Assembly (NCBI RefSeq): GCF_014217625.1
Contig: NZ_CP043643.1
Location: forward strand, 1 to 52,713
Direction: 5' to 3'
Length of the DNA stretch: 52,713 bases
Source: Leifsonia shinshuensis
Lineage (GTDB): Bacteria; Actinomycetota; Actinomycetes; Actinomycetales; Microbacteriaceae
Shown: positions 33,560 through 40,853 of the stretch, piece after piece
Layout: the number at the start of each line of letters is the position of its first letter
Position numbering within the stretch: position 1 is the first letter of the stretch
Notes under the pieces: generated by a model
What the model was told of the DNA's origin: nothing
The model's database searches: none
Seen by the model: only the letters and a program-made list of their open reading frames with translations
Position numbers and translations under genes: made by a program

Positions 33560-34353
33560 GATGCGGCTCCTTCGATCGCAGTCAGGTGGTCGGCGTAGAT
33601 GGCTCCGAGTTCTGTCGCTTCGGAGCCGCCCCACTCGTCGAGGCCGCGTGCGGCCTCGGCCGCGTCGGAGATGACGACGCGCTTGGGGACGACGGGTGAG
33701 AGCATCCGCAGCCCTCGGGCCGTGATGGCTTGTCCCAGCTCGTCCAGCCATGTGCGGCCGCTGACGGTCTTTTCCTCGTGCTTGTTGACGATGACGCCCG
33801 CGACGCTCAGTCCGGGGTTGTAGTAGGCCCTGACGTTCTCGATCGTGTCGAGGAGCTGGCCGAGCCCGTTGGCGCTGAACAGCTTGGATTCGGTGACAAC
33901 CACAACGGCATCGGCGGCCGTCAGGCCGTTGATGGTGAGCTGGTCGAGGCTGGGTGCGCAGTCGATCAGGATCAGGTCGTAGTCGTCGACGACGCTGGCC
34001 AGGGCCTCGCGCAGGCGGCCTTCTCGGCCGGCTCCGGCGATCACGAGTTCGTCGCGCACGTAGCCGAGCGTGACGCCACTGGTGGGCACGACGTCGAGGC
34101 CGGGCCAGACGCCGGGAACGATGACGTCGCGGATGGTCTCAGGTGCGCGCGAGCTGAGCGCGTCGGCAAGGCCGGCCTGGTCCTCCCCTACATCCTCGGC
34201 CGCGGCGATCGTCGTCAGGTTGCCTTGTGGGTCGTTGTCGACGGCGAGCACGCGCCGGCCTGCACGCACCGCGGCGCGCGCCAGGTGAAACGTGGTCGTG
34301 GACTTGCCGACGCCGCCCTTCTGGTTGCAGAGGGCGAAGATTCGAGCGGTCAC
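33556..34353 (-). CDS. parA: ParA partition ATPase
   Basis: A 265-residue Walker-type partition ATPase: deviant Walker A CNQKGGVGKSTT (motif residues 12-19), VDNDPQGNLT (A' region) and LILIDCAPSLDQLT (Walker B). No N-terminal HTH, so type Ib-like. GTG start at 34353 with TTGGAGG 8 nt upstream. A TAATAGTACTGTTA palindrome 22 nt upstream probably controls the operon. Confidence 0.95.
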   Translation of the reverse strand: MTARIFALCNQKGGVGKSTTTFHLARAAVRAGRRVLAVDNDPQGNLTTIAAAEDVGEDQAGLADALSSRAPETIRDVIVPGVWPGLDVVPTSGVTLGYVRDELVIAGAGREGRLREALASVVDDYDLILIDCAPSLDQLTINGLTAADAVVVVTESKLFSANGLGQLLDTIENVRAYYNPGLSVAGVIVNKHEEKTVSGRTWLDELGQAITARGLRMLSPVVPKRVVISDAAEAARGLDEWGGSEATELGAIYADHLTAIEGAAS

Positions 34354-34374
34354 GTTGGTTACCTCCAATGGGTC

Positions 34375-34388
34375 TAATAGTACTGTTA
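34375..34388. promoter_or_regulatory. Palindromic operator copy 1 (parA)
   Basis: TAATAGTACTGTTA, 13 of 14 symmetric positions kept against TAATAGTACTATTA, 22 nt before the parA start codon. Confidence 0.75.
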
Positions 34389-34429
34389 CCGTCACGTCAT
34401 GCTGCTGCGTTGTGTGCGCGTGGCGTGAC

Positions 34430-34464
34430 AGGGCCGGGGAGCTGTCGGGCAGCTCCCCGGCCCT
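34430..34464 (-). terminator. Terminator after ssb
   Basis: A perfect 15-bp stem, AGGGCCGGGGAGCTG with CAGCTCCCCGGCCCT, loop TCGGG. It lies 9 nt beyond the ssb stop and isolates ssb from the parA promoter region. Confidence 0.85.
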
Positions 34465-34472
34465 GCTTCGAC

Positions 34473-34859
34473 TCAGAACGGGGTGTCGTCGTTGGTGTCG
34501 GCGGCGGCCGTCGCGCGCTGGACGGTGACGCTCTGTCCGCGCAGGCTCACACCGATTTCGTCGGCGCGGACCTCGTGCTGAAGCCGGGTTCCCTGCTCGC
34601 CCTTGTACTCGGTGATGCGGTAGCCGCCGGAGAAGGTAACGCGGATGTTTCCGCCTGCCTCGGCCGCGTCCACGAGGTTCTGCGCCTGGTTGCCGCTCAC
34701 GGCGACGTCGTAGGCCGTGGCCGGACCGTCGCTGTAGGAGCCATCCGACTGACGGATGCGGTCGCTGACGATGACGCGGGCGTAGGTGTACGGGCCGTGC
34801 TCCCCCTCCCGGAGCGTGGGCGTCTCGGCCAGGTTTCCAGTGCGAGTGATGTAGCTCAT
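34473..34859 (-). CDS. ssb: SSB-like single-strand DNA-binding protein
   Basis: A 128-residue OB-fold protein: SYITRTGNLAETPTLREGEH, YTYARVIVSDRIRQ, a strand AYDVAVSGNQAQNLVDA, and TEYKGEQGTRLQHEVRADEIG, matching small plasmid/phage SSB proteins; the acidic DDTPF end is the usual partner-binding tip. It protects incoming or replicating single-stranded plasmid DNA. GGGAGG lies 9 nt before the ATG at 34859, and an operator palindrome lies 30 nt upstream. Confidence 0.88.
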   Translation of the reverse strand: MSYITRTGNLAETPTLREGEHGPYTYARVIVSDRIRQSDGSYSDGPATAYDVAVSGNQAQNLVDAAEAGGNIRVTFSGGYRITEYKGEQGTRLQHEVRADEIGVSLRGQSVTVQRATAAADTNDDTPF

Positions 34860-34888
34860 TTCGATTCCTCCCAGAATGATGGTGCCTC

Positions 34889-34902
34889 TAACAGTACTGT
34901 TG
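34889..34902. promoter_or_regulatory. Palindromic operator copy 2 (ssb)
   Basis: TAACAGTACTGTTG, 30 nt before the ssb start codon. In coding sense a TTGCAA sits 18 nt upstream of TACTGT inside the palindrome, so the operator may cover the -10 element. Confidence 0.75.
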
Positions 34903-34924
34903 GGGTTTATAGAGTTGCAATGAC

Positions 34925-35161
34925 CTAGTAGCGCTCGACCTCCATCTCTCGGCCGTCCATCTGGGGCGGGTACAGCACCCACTCGATGCCGCTGACCGGG
35001 TTGGGGTTCTCGACGCGGACGCCGCGCACGGGCGAGCCGAACTCGATCGGCCCCAGCTCGTCGGTGACGCGCAGCGGCGTGCGGTAGATGCGGCCGCCGT
35101 GGCTGAGGATGCGGTCCCCGATCCGCAGGTCTGCGAGTCGAGTGACGATGATCTTGGACAT
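34925..35161 (-). CDS. Small unknown protein
   Basis: A 78-residue beta-rich protein (IIVTRLADLRIGDRILSHGG, IEWVLYPPQMDGREMEV). AGGAGAAGCC precedes the ATG, and two operator palindromes lie upstream at 35189 and 35285. Possibly a small DNA- or RNA-binding barrel; no family recognised. Confidence 0.6.
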   Translation of the reverse strand: MSKIIVTRLADLRIGDRILSHGGRIYRTPLRVTDELGPIEFGSPVRGVRVENPNPVSGIEWVLYPPQMDGREMEVERY

Positions 35162-35188
35162 GGCTTCTCCTATGGAGTGATCTAACGG

Positions 35189-35202
35189 TAATAGTACTGT
35201 TA
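35189..35202. promoter_or_regulatory. Palindromic operator copy 3
   Basis: TAATAGTACTGTTA, 28 nt before the start codon of the small gene at 34925-35161. A partial half-site (CTAACGG) precedes it. Confidence 0.75.
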
Positions 35203-35284
35203 GGGTCGTTGGGGCTGTTTTATGTTCCTGCTGGTTCGTGCCGGTGGATGTCGACTGGGCTACTTATGGCCCTTCGTTCACCTC

Positions 35285-35298
35285 TAATAGTACTATTA
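35285..35298. promoter_or_regulatory. Palindromic operator copy 4 (perfect)
   Basis: TAATAGTACTATTA, the one fully symmetric copy, 19 nt beyond the stop of the CDSCQ-tail gene and 82 nt upstream of copy 3. The pair could allow looping. Confidence 0.75.
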
Positions 35299-35316
35299 CC
35301 GGCGTTGGGGGTCAAG

Positions 35317-35598
35317 TCACTGGCAGCTGTCACATTGCAGGGCTTCCATCGGGTCGATGGGCACCACGTACTCGGCCGCAGGGGAGCGGTAGTGGGCATC
35401 GCCTTCGTCGTCGCCCGCGGCGTGCGCCTCGATCCACATGTCCGCGCTGGCTGGCTCCCCGATCGCTCGAAGCATCCCCGCCAGGGCCTCGACCTCGCCG
35501 CAGCTCAGGGTCGGCCCCAGGTCGCCTGCCATGTCTCCGGCGGAGAACACCGCCGCGAATCGAGTGACGTCGCTGGTGTTGGTAATGAGTGTGCTCAT
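35317..35598 (-). CDS. 93-residue protein with CDSCQ tail
   Basis: A 93-residue acidic protein. The N-terminal 60 residues (TLITNTSDVTRFAAVFSAGD, ALAGMLRAIGEPASADMWIE) form a small helical domain that I cannot name. The C-terminus EYVVPIDPMEALQCDSCQ is nearly the same as that of the 30-residue peptide at 8883-8975 (11 of 18 positions identical), although the rest is unrelated. The coding strand before the ATG is a GGGAGA repeat tract (35604-35625), and a hairpin-rich element lies just upstream. The tail may be a shared tag, modification site or metal site. Confidence 0.75.
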   Translation of the reverse strand: MSTLITNTSDVTRFAAVFSAGDMAGDLGPTLSCGEVEALAGMLRAIGEPASADMWIEAHAAGDDEGDAHYRSPAAEYVVPIDPMEALQCDSCQ

Positions 35599-35630
35599 CG
35601 CTTCTCTCCCTCTCCCTCTCCCTCATGTTG

Positions 35631-35824
35631 TTTTGCCGGGAAGGCACGTAGTGCCGTTCAGGGAGAGCGGTTGGAGTGCAACCCGCAGGGCGGCGGGGGA
35701 GAGAATTTCCGCGCGAAATAAGGGAGCTTGCGACCGCGTGCGGAAAATCTCGGCGGAGCTGGCTCCCGCAGGGAGCTTGCGCGGAGGCCGCCGACCGTAG
35801 AATGCCGCAGGCTTCCCGGCAAAA
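35631..35824 (+). ncRNA. Hairpin-dense structured element A
   Basis: A 194-nt intergenic block closed by a perfect 13-bp stem, TTTTGCCGGGAAG (35631-35643) with CTTCCCGGCAAAA (35812-35824). Inside: GGCAC-GTA-GTGCC, CCC-GCA-GGG, stem TTTCCGCGCG/CGTGCGGAAA (35706-35715 with 35737-35746), GCTCCC-GCA-GGGAGC and GCC-GCA-GGC. Loops are GNA triloops on the plus strand. The stems recur with compensatory changes in element B. It may act as RNA or as folded single-stranded DNA; it lies directly upstream of the leftward CDSCQ gene. Confidence 0.6.
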
Positions 35825-35874
35825 GACAGGGGCCGAAGGCCGTACAGTCGGCCGGCTCCGTCCGGCCGTCCGTT

Positions 35875-35902
35875 GTCGGCGCCGGCTCCGTCCGGCGCCG
35901 AC
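35875..35902. terminator. 11-bp hairpin beside element A
   Basis: GTCGGCGCCGG, loop CTCCGT, CCGGCGCCGAC; a second hairpin with the same CTCCGT loop (GGCCGG/CCGGCC) lies at about 35850-35867. It follows the stop of the leftward gene at 35918, so it may be that gene's terminator. Confidence 0.55.
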
Positions 35903-35917
35903 CGCTCTGGACGGTGT

Positions 35918-36127
35918 TCAGTCGAAGCCGGGGCCGAAATTGTCGGTCCAGCATTGCGGATGAATGCCGGTTCGGATCAGCTCGCGTTCCGCGGCCGGCC
36001 TCGCGGGGGCGGCGTCCTGAATCAGCGCGCCCGCGCGCAGCGCGGCGGCTTCCGCGGCCGTGAGCTCGACGACGCTCGACCGGTGACAAAACATGCATGC
36101 GGGTGTGGTGTGCGTCTCGGTGGTCAT
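35918..36127 (-). CDS. Small Cys-containing protein
   Basis: A 69-residue protein. The CMFCHRSS motif near the N-terminus and a later HPQCW give a possible zinc site; an Ala-rich helix lies between. TTGGAGG precedes the ATG at 36127. A degenerate operator palindrome is 9 nt upstream. No family recognised. Confidence 0.6.
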   Translation of the reverse strand: MTTETHTTPACMFCHRSSVVELTAAEAAALRAGALIQDAAPARPAAERELIRTGIHPQCWTDNFGPGFD

Positions 36128-36135
36128 GAGTCCTC

Positions 36136-36149
36136 CAATAGTGGTGTTG
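36136..36149. promoter_or_regulatory. Palindromic operator copy 5 (degenerate)
   Basis: CAATAGTGGTGTTG, 9 nt before the start codon of the gene at 35918-36127. It departs from the consensus at four positions, so it may be a weak site. Confidence 0.45.
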
Positions 36150-36152
36150 GGG

Positions 36153-36770
36153 TTAGTCGGCGGCGAGGTCGTAGCCGCCGAGCGGAGAGCGGCCGGGGAC
36201 GTGGCGGCGTCCGTGCTCGCCGCGCTCGGTGAGGATCGGGACGCCGGGCCGCTGCCAGGCGGCCGGATAGGTGGCGGTGACCCATGCGGCGACGGCCGCG
36301 ATCCGCTGCTTGTTCTCGAACCGGGCGAGCTTGCGGGGGAGGATCGGCAGCTCGCGCCATCCGGGGAGGGCGTGGTCGTGCCACGCCTCGACGGCGGCGC
36401 TCTCGTTGTCGGTGATGACGTGCCAGGCGCAGCGCGGGCAGTTGGCCTGATACCGGCCGCCGCCGGGCAGCGGGGCGGCGCTGTGGTCGTGGTCAACCTC
36501 ACGGCACCAGGCGTCCGCGGTGAACATGTGCAGCTCGTGACCCTCGGTGACGGTCGGGCCGTCCAAGTAGTAGGCGCGGTGCCACATGTGGCTGCGGGGG
36601 ATGCAGCCGAAGTGCCCGTGCTCGGCGCAATAGCGCTCGAACGCGGCGACCAGGGCGGCGGGTTCGTAGTAGTCCGCCGTGTAGCTGAGGGGCGCGCCAT
36701 CCCAGGGGGTGGCGGCGACCGCCTCGCGCTCGAATTCGGCCAGGTCGAACAGGGTGGGCTCACCGGTCAT
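36153..36770 (-). CDS. Zinc-motif protein of unknown function (DUF6349-like?)
   Basis: A 205-residue soluble protein. It has an FGCIPRSHMWHRAYYL segment, a His/Cys-rich middle (AWCREVDHDH, then NCPRCAWHVIT, a CxxC zinc pair) and a C-terminal basic part. This looks like a protein class common on actinobacterial plasmids and phages, possibly DUF6349, but I am not certain. The operator palindrome copy 6 lies 13 nt upstream of the ATG. Confidence 0.65.
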   Translation of the reverse strand: MTGEPTLFDLAEFEREAVAATPWDGAPLSYTADYYEPAALVAAFERYCAEHGHFGCIPRSHMWHRAYYLDGPTVTEGHELHMFTADAWCREVDHDHSAAPLPGGGRYQANCPRCAWHVITDNESAAVEAWHDHALPGWRELPILPRKLARFENKQRIAAVAAWVTATYPAAWQRPGVPILTERGEHGRRHVPGRSPLGGYDLAAD

Positions 36771-36782
36771 TGCAGTTACCTC

Positions 36783-36796
36783 CAACAGTACTATTA
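36783..36796. promoter_or_regulatory. Palindromic operator copy 6
   Basis: CAACAGTACTATTA, 13 nt before the start codon at 36770, so close that it adjoins the GGAGG ribosome site. Confidence 0.7.
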
Positions 36797-36799
36797 GGG

Positions 36800-37529
36800 T
36801 CAGGCGGTGGCGAGCTCGGCCGCGGGCTCGGTGAGCGCGTCCGCGAGGGTGTGCGCGGCGCGCAGGACGTTGGCCGCGGTGGCCTTGATGGTGTCGGAGT
36901 CGCAGTTGCTCCACCCGGCGACGTAGCCGACGCTGTAGGCGCTGGTGTCCAGTCCGAGAATGCCGGCGACGACGTAGGCGACGCTCTCGGCTTCGGTTTC
37001 CTTCACGCCGCGGTGCTCGATGTACTCGGCCTGATCCTCCTCAGCGTGCAGGATCGCGTGCGCGGCCTCGTGCAGGGCCGTCTTGGCTGCCTGGGCGGGA
37101 AACAGGTTCGCGTCGATGACGATGCGTCGGGCCTCGGGGTCGGTGTAGCCGTTGGCAGCTCCCGCGATGGGCTCGCACTCGACGGTCCAGCCGGTGCCGG
37201 TGAGGTAGTCGGCGGTGGCCTCGAAGATGCCGCGGGCGTCGTCTCCGGTGAGCGGTCGCGCGATGTCGGCCGGGTCGCCGGCTTCCTCGTCGATGAGGTC
37301 GGTCTGTCCCATGTCGAACACGGAGACGGGGAAGAACCGCACGCGGCGCTGTTCTTCTTCCTCGCCGGTTCGTTCGTTCTCGACCGTCTCGCGAATCTCG
37401 CGGCCGCCAAAGATGCGGATACCGCGCTCGCCCTTGCGCACTTGGCGGTTGAGCTTCTGCCAGGTCCTGTATCCGGCGACGTGGGTCGCCTCGGGCCGCT
37501 GGGCGAAGATCAGCAGCAGGTTTCCCAGG
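36800..37529 (-). pseudogene. ArdC-like antirestriction protein, C-terminal part
   Basis: The larger part of an ArdC-like gene. In coding sense it resumes with GNLLLIFAQRPEATHVAGY and continues RTWQKLNRQVRKGERGIRIF, the ArdC N-domain pattern, then a zincin-like region with the metal motif HEAAHAILH and an E at ETEAESVAY. ArdC proteins protect entering DNA from restriction. It is cut off from its first 51 codons (40644-40798) by a 3.1-kb element. Joining 40644-40798 to 36800-37529 gives 885 nt, an unbroken 294-residue frame. Confidence 0.85.
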
Positions 37530-37702
37530 AAGGCTGGGGAATTGCATCTGATGCAGGATTCAGGGATTCGAGACCGGCCGAGGCTGCGTCGCCTCGGGCC
37601 CTGTGGTCGCTGCGTAGAAACGCCACATGAGGTGCTGCGGTGCGGAAACGAGGAGCGAACCTCACCCCGGATCGTGCATCTGATGAATGATATCATCATC
37701 GG

Positions 37703-38836
37703 GTGTCGGTGCGAGGTGCGGATGGTCCCGAGGAGGAGCGGTCGGTGCGCGTTGCTCAAGGCAGCCCAGCGGCGCGGCTGCTCACACCGGGCGTGGCGCT
37801 GTTCGCCGCCGAGGAGACCGTGCTCGCGGCGATGCTGGAGGGCTGGGAGCTGCAGCAGCGGTCCCGAATGCTGTCGGGGTTGACGATCGAGCGTCGGCTG
37901 TTGACGGTTCGCCGGTTCGCGTCGTTCACGAACGACTACCCGTGGCACTGGACGCCGGGCGATGTCGAGGCGTGGACGGCGGAGATGGTCTCGGCGGGGA
38001 TGGCGCACTCGACGGTGCGGAACTACCAGATGGCGGTGTCGCTGTTCTGCGGCTACCTCTCCGATCCCCGTTATCAGTGGCACGAGGTCTGCGAACGGCA
38101 CTTCGGAGACGTGCCGGTGCAGGTGTTCCACGAGTGGAACACGGTGATCCATCGCAGCGACTACGAGGGGCGGCCGGGCAACCGGCCGCTGTCGCGCGAC
38201 GAGCTCCAAGCGTTCTTCGACTATTGCGACCAGCGCGTCTCCCAGGTGCAGTCGACGGGCCGCAAGGGCTGGCTGGCGGCGTTCCGCGACGCGACACTGT
38301 TCAAGACGATCTACGCCTGGGGTCTGCGCCGGCGGGAAGCCTCCAAGTTGGAGACGGTTGACTGGTCGGGCAACGCTGCGGCTATCGGGTTCGGCCGATA
38401 CGGGGCGCTGGCCGTCCGCTACGGCAAAGCACTGCGCGGCAGCCCGCCCAGGCGTCGCACCGTTCTGACCACGATGGGGTGGGCGGCCGAGGCCGTCGCG
38501 GAGTGGACGGAGGAGCTTCGCCCGCTCTACGACGCGACAGGCACGGCGTTGTGGCCGACTGAGCGGCGCGCCCGCGTCAGCGCGGATGCGATCTCGCGAC
38601 GGTTCGCCGAGTACCGGGACGCGATCGGTCTGGACCGGAACCTCGGCCCGCACTGCCTGCGCCACTCGTATGCGACGCATCTGCTCGAAGACGGCTTCGA
38701 CCACTTGTTCGTGCAGCAGCAGCTCGGCCATTCCTGGGGCTCGACGACCGCGATCTACACGACCGTCGGCGCCGACTACAAGAACAAGGCGCTGCGCCGA
38801 GCCCTCGACCGCGCCTTCCAGCCCGAGACCGAGTGA
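37703..38836 (+). CDS. Tyrosine recombinase of the 3.1-kb element
   Basis: A 377-residue integrase. An N-terminal SAM-like DNA-binding domain (about 60-150) is followed by a catalytic domain with R209 (AWGLRRREASKL), H317 and R320 (PHCLRHSYATHL), H343 (QQLGHSW) and the nucleophile Y352 (TTAIYTTV), so all key residues are present and the enzyme should be active. GTG start at 37703. An XRE-like gene follows 19 nt later. Confidence 0.93.
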   Translation: MSVRGADGPEEERSVRVAQGSPAARLLTPGVALFAAEETVLAAMLEGWELQQRSRMLSGLTIERRLLTVRRFASFTNDYPWHWTPGDVEAWTAEMVSAGMAHSTVRNYQMAVSLFCGYLSDPRYQWHEVCERHFGDVPVQVFHEWNTVIHRSDYEGRPGNRPLSRDELQAFFDYCDQRVSQVQSTGRKGWLAAFRDATLFKTIYAWGLRRREASKLETVDWSGNAAAIGFGRYGALAVRYGKALRGSPPRRRTVLTTMGWAAEAVAEWTEELRPLYDATGTALWPTERRARVSADAISRRFAEYRDAIGLDRNLGPHCLRHSYATHLLEDGFDHLFVQQQLGHSWGSTTAIYTTVGADYKNKALRRALDRAFQPETE

Positions 38837-38855
38837 GACCCCGAGGAGGAACACG

Positions 38856-39206
38856 ATGGCACGCACACCCCAGCCCCGCCTGGGATACCGATGGCACCTG
38901 CGACGGCTGATGGCCGCCCAGGAGATGTTCGCCACCACGACACTGGTTCCGCTGCTCGCCGAGCGCGGCATCGTCCTGTCTGAAGCGCAGGTATATCGGC
39001 TCGTCACCGGCACCCCCGAGCGGTTGAGCCTGCGCACTCTGACCGCGCTCTGCGACATCCTCGGCTGCACCCCGAACGACCTCATCGAGCCCGTCGCCGA
39101 GACCGCAGCCGTCAAAGCTACCGGCACCACCGGGAAACCCACTGCCGTCTCGGCCACGGCGAAGACCCGCACCCCGCGGCGCGCGGATATCACCCGCAGC
39201 AAGTGA
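38856..39206 (+). CDS. XRE/Cro-like HTH protein of the element
   Basis: A 116-residue protein with a Cro/C1-type HTH: RWHLRRLMAAQEMFATTTLV, LSEAQVYRLVTGTPERLSL, then LTALCDILGCTPNDLIEPV, the hallmark end of XRE domains. The tail is Thr/Ala/Lys-rich. GAGGAGG precedes the ATG at 38856. It may control the element's recombinase. GTGA overlap with the next gene. Confidence 0.88.
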   Translation: MARTPQPRLGYRWHLRRLMAAQEMFATTTLVPLLAERGIVLSEAQVYRLVTGTPERLSLRTLTALCDILGCTPNDLIEPVAETAAVKATGTTGKPTAVSATAKTRTPRRADITRSK

Positions 39207-40600
39207 CGGGACAAACCTGTCAGCTCTGCGACCGCGCCGCGATGCCCGGCCGTGGGCTCTGCTCGCGTTGCAGCAAGGGCGTCGGTCGAGTGCGCGGCGA
39301 CTGCTCCCGCTGCGAGAAACCGGATCGGCTGCTCGACTTCGAGGGCCGCTGCCGATGGTGTCGTGAACGAGCCAGGAAACACTGCCAGGACTGCAGCCGC
39401 AGTGACGTCCTCCTCGTCGGCATCGACGGGAACCGTGTCTGCAATCCCTGCGCGCTGCGGCGGCACCTTGACCGCGTGCTCACCGGAGACGGCGTGCTCG
39501 CCCCGCTGCACGCGTCGGTCCTCGCCGCGGAACCCCTCACGACCCGCCGCTGGCTGACCCGCACCCGCGACCTGCTGCGCGACCTCGACACCGGCCGCAT
39601 CCCGCTCAGCCACGACACCCTCGACCGGTTCCCGCAACGCCGAGCAGCCGAGCATCTGCGCGCGCTGCTGATCGCCGCTGGGCTCCTCGAGCCGGACCCT
39701 CATCGAAGCCTGCGCCGCCTCGAAGCCCGCGTCCTGGATCTGACCGCACCGCTGGATCACGAGCACCGGCAGCTCGCGACGCGCTGGCTCAACTGGAAAG
39801 TCCTGCCACGGCTGCGGACTCTGGACGAGCAACAGCGCGTCGACATCAGCGCGCGCAACGCTACCCGCCAGATCGAACAGGTCGTCGCCTTCCTCGCTGG
39901 ACTGCAAGACGTCGACCGGCATCTGGACGAGGCAACCCAGCACGATATCGATTCGTGGTTCGCGGGCCCCGGCGCCATCCGACACGTCGTCCGCCCGTTC
40001 CTCACCTGGGCACGCCAGAACCGTCAGCTGCCCCGAGAGATCGAGCTCCCGCCCACCTACGTCGGACAGCCCGTCACCCCGATGGACACCGAACAGCGTT
40101 GGCAGATCGCCCGGCGACTGATCACCGACGACACCCTCGATCCCGCCGACCGGATCGCCGCCGCGCTCATCGTGCTCTACGCGCAACCGGTGAACCGGGT
40201 CGTTGCGCTCACGACCGACGACGTGACCGTCACCGAGACCGGCACGAACCTCGCCCTCGGCACTGACGCGCTCGAACTGCCCGAGCCGTTCGCGACCGTG
40301 ATCCGCCAACTCCCGGTCCGCCGCCGCGCCGGCACGGCCGAGCAGCTCCCGACCCGATGGCTGTTCCCCGGAAACCACGCCGGCACCCACATCACCCAGA
40401 ACGCTCTAGCGAACCGGCTGCGCCGAACACTCGACATCCAGCCGAGGCAACTGCGCCTGGCCGCAGCCGAGCAGCTCACCCGAGAGATCCCGCCCGCGAT
40501 GCTCGCCAGCATCCTCGGACTGCGCCCACTCACCATCGTCCGCATCAGCGCGAACGCTGGCGGCTCGTGGGCGAACTACGCCGCCGACCGGCAGACCTGA
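39203..40600 (+). CDS. Zinc-ribbon, recombinase-like protein of the element
   Basis: A 465-residue protein. The first ~80 residues hold three four-Cys zinc ribbons (CQLC...CSRC, CSRC...CRWC, CQDC...CNPC). The rest has a core-binding-like part (HDIDSWFAGPGAIRHVVRPF) and a C-terminal domain shaped like a tyrosine-recombinase catalytic domain (NALANRLRRTLDIQPRQLR, MLASILGLRPLTIVRISANA), but without the HxxR, second His or nucleophile Tyr. It looks like an inactive partner recombinase, as in multi-component tyrosine-recombinase elements. Confidence 0.75.
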   Translation: MTGQTCQLCDRAAMPGRGLCSRCSKGVGRVRGDCSRCEKPDRLLDFEGRCRWCRERARKHCQDCSRSDVLLVGIDGNRVCNPCALRRHLDRVLTGDGVLAPLHASVLAAEPLTTRRWLTRTRDLLRDLDTGRIPLSHDTLDRFPQRRAAEHLRALLIAAGLLEPDPHRSLRRLEARVLDLTAPLDHEHRQLATRWLNWKVLPRLRTLDEQQRVDISARNATRQIEQVVAFLAGLQDVDRHLDEATQHDIDSWFAGPGAIRHVVRPFLTWARQNRQLPREIELPPTYVGQPVTPMDTEQRWQIARRLITDDTLDPADRIAAALIVLYAQPVNRVVALTTDDVTVTETGTNLALGTDALELPEPFATVIRQLPVRRRAGTAEQLPTRWLFPGNHAGTHITQNALANRLRRTLDIQPRQLRLAAAEQLTREIPPAMLASILGLRPLTIVRISANAGGSWANYAADRQT

Positions 40601-40643
40601 CAGCGAGTATTCACGGGGTTCGAATACGCCAACCCTGCCAGTC

Positions 40644-40798
40644 CTGTAGCGGTGGAACGACTGGGCGAAGTTCAGGAAGGCCGCCCATGCCTCGGATTCG
40701 CGCAGCGCCTCGACCTGTGTCGCGATCGTCGCTTGCAGCTCCTCGGCCTCGGCACGACGCTCCTCGGCGCTCTTGGTGCTGGTGATCTTGCGGGCCAT
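40644..40798 (-). pseudogene. ArdC-like protein, N-terminal part
   Basis: The first 51 codons of the interrupted ArdC-like gene: MARKITSTKSAEERRAEAEE and on to AFLNFAQSFHRY, where the element begins. CCGGAGG precedes the ATG at 40798 and an operator palindrome lies 21 nt upstream. Translation runs on into the element and would give a truncated product. Confidence 0.85.
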
Positions 40799-40818
40799 CT
40801 CGCTACCTCCGGTGACGG

Positions 40819-40832
40819 TATTAGTACTATTA
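40819..40832. promoter_or_regulatory. Palindromic operator copy 7 (ardC)
   Basis: TATTAGTACTATTA, 21 nt before the ArdC-like start codon and 22 nt from the edge of structured element B. Confidence 0.75.
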
Positions 40833-40853
40833 GGGCCACTCAGACCCCCTCCA

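Larger units (their letters stand above)
37530..40643 (+). mobile_element. 3.1-kb tyrosine-recombinase element in ardC
   Basis: A three-gene element (tyrosine recombinase, HTH protein, zinc-ribbon recombinase-like protein). The flanks CCCAGG and CTGTAGC join to give CCCAGGCTGTAGC, that is, in coding sense, TACAGCCTGGG (Y-S-L-G), exactly what ArdC proteins have there. The ends share an imperfect inverted pattern (CAGGAaGGCtGGGG inward on the left, CAGGACTGGCAGGG inward on the right). Edges are certain to within a few bases. No target duplication is evident, as expected for tyrosine-recombinase insertion. Confidence 0.8.

Noticed and set aside
35604..35625. Possible G-quadruplex upstream of the CDSCQ protein
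   Set aside because: Only three clear GGG runs on the coding strand; the tract is better described as a purine repeat with ribosome-site character.
36770..37630. A 286-codon rightward open frame
   Set aside because: Antisense to the ArdC-like gene, which has the HEAAH motif; Gly/Val-rich shadow composition.
36800..40390. A 1196-codon leftward open frame
   Set aside because: Only its last ~240 codons (36800-37529) are coding (ArdC-like). The rest is antisense to the recombinase, XRE and zinc-ribbon genes, with no motif of its own.
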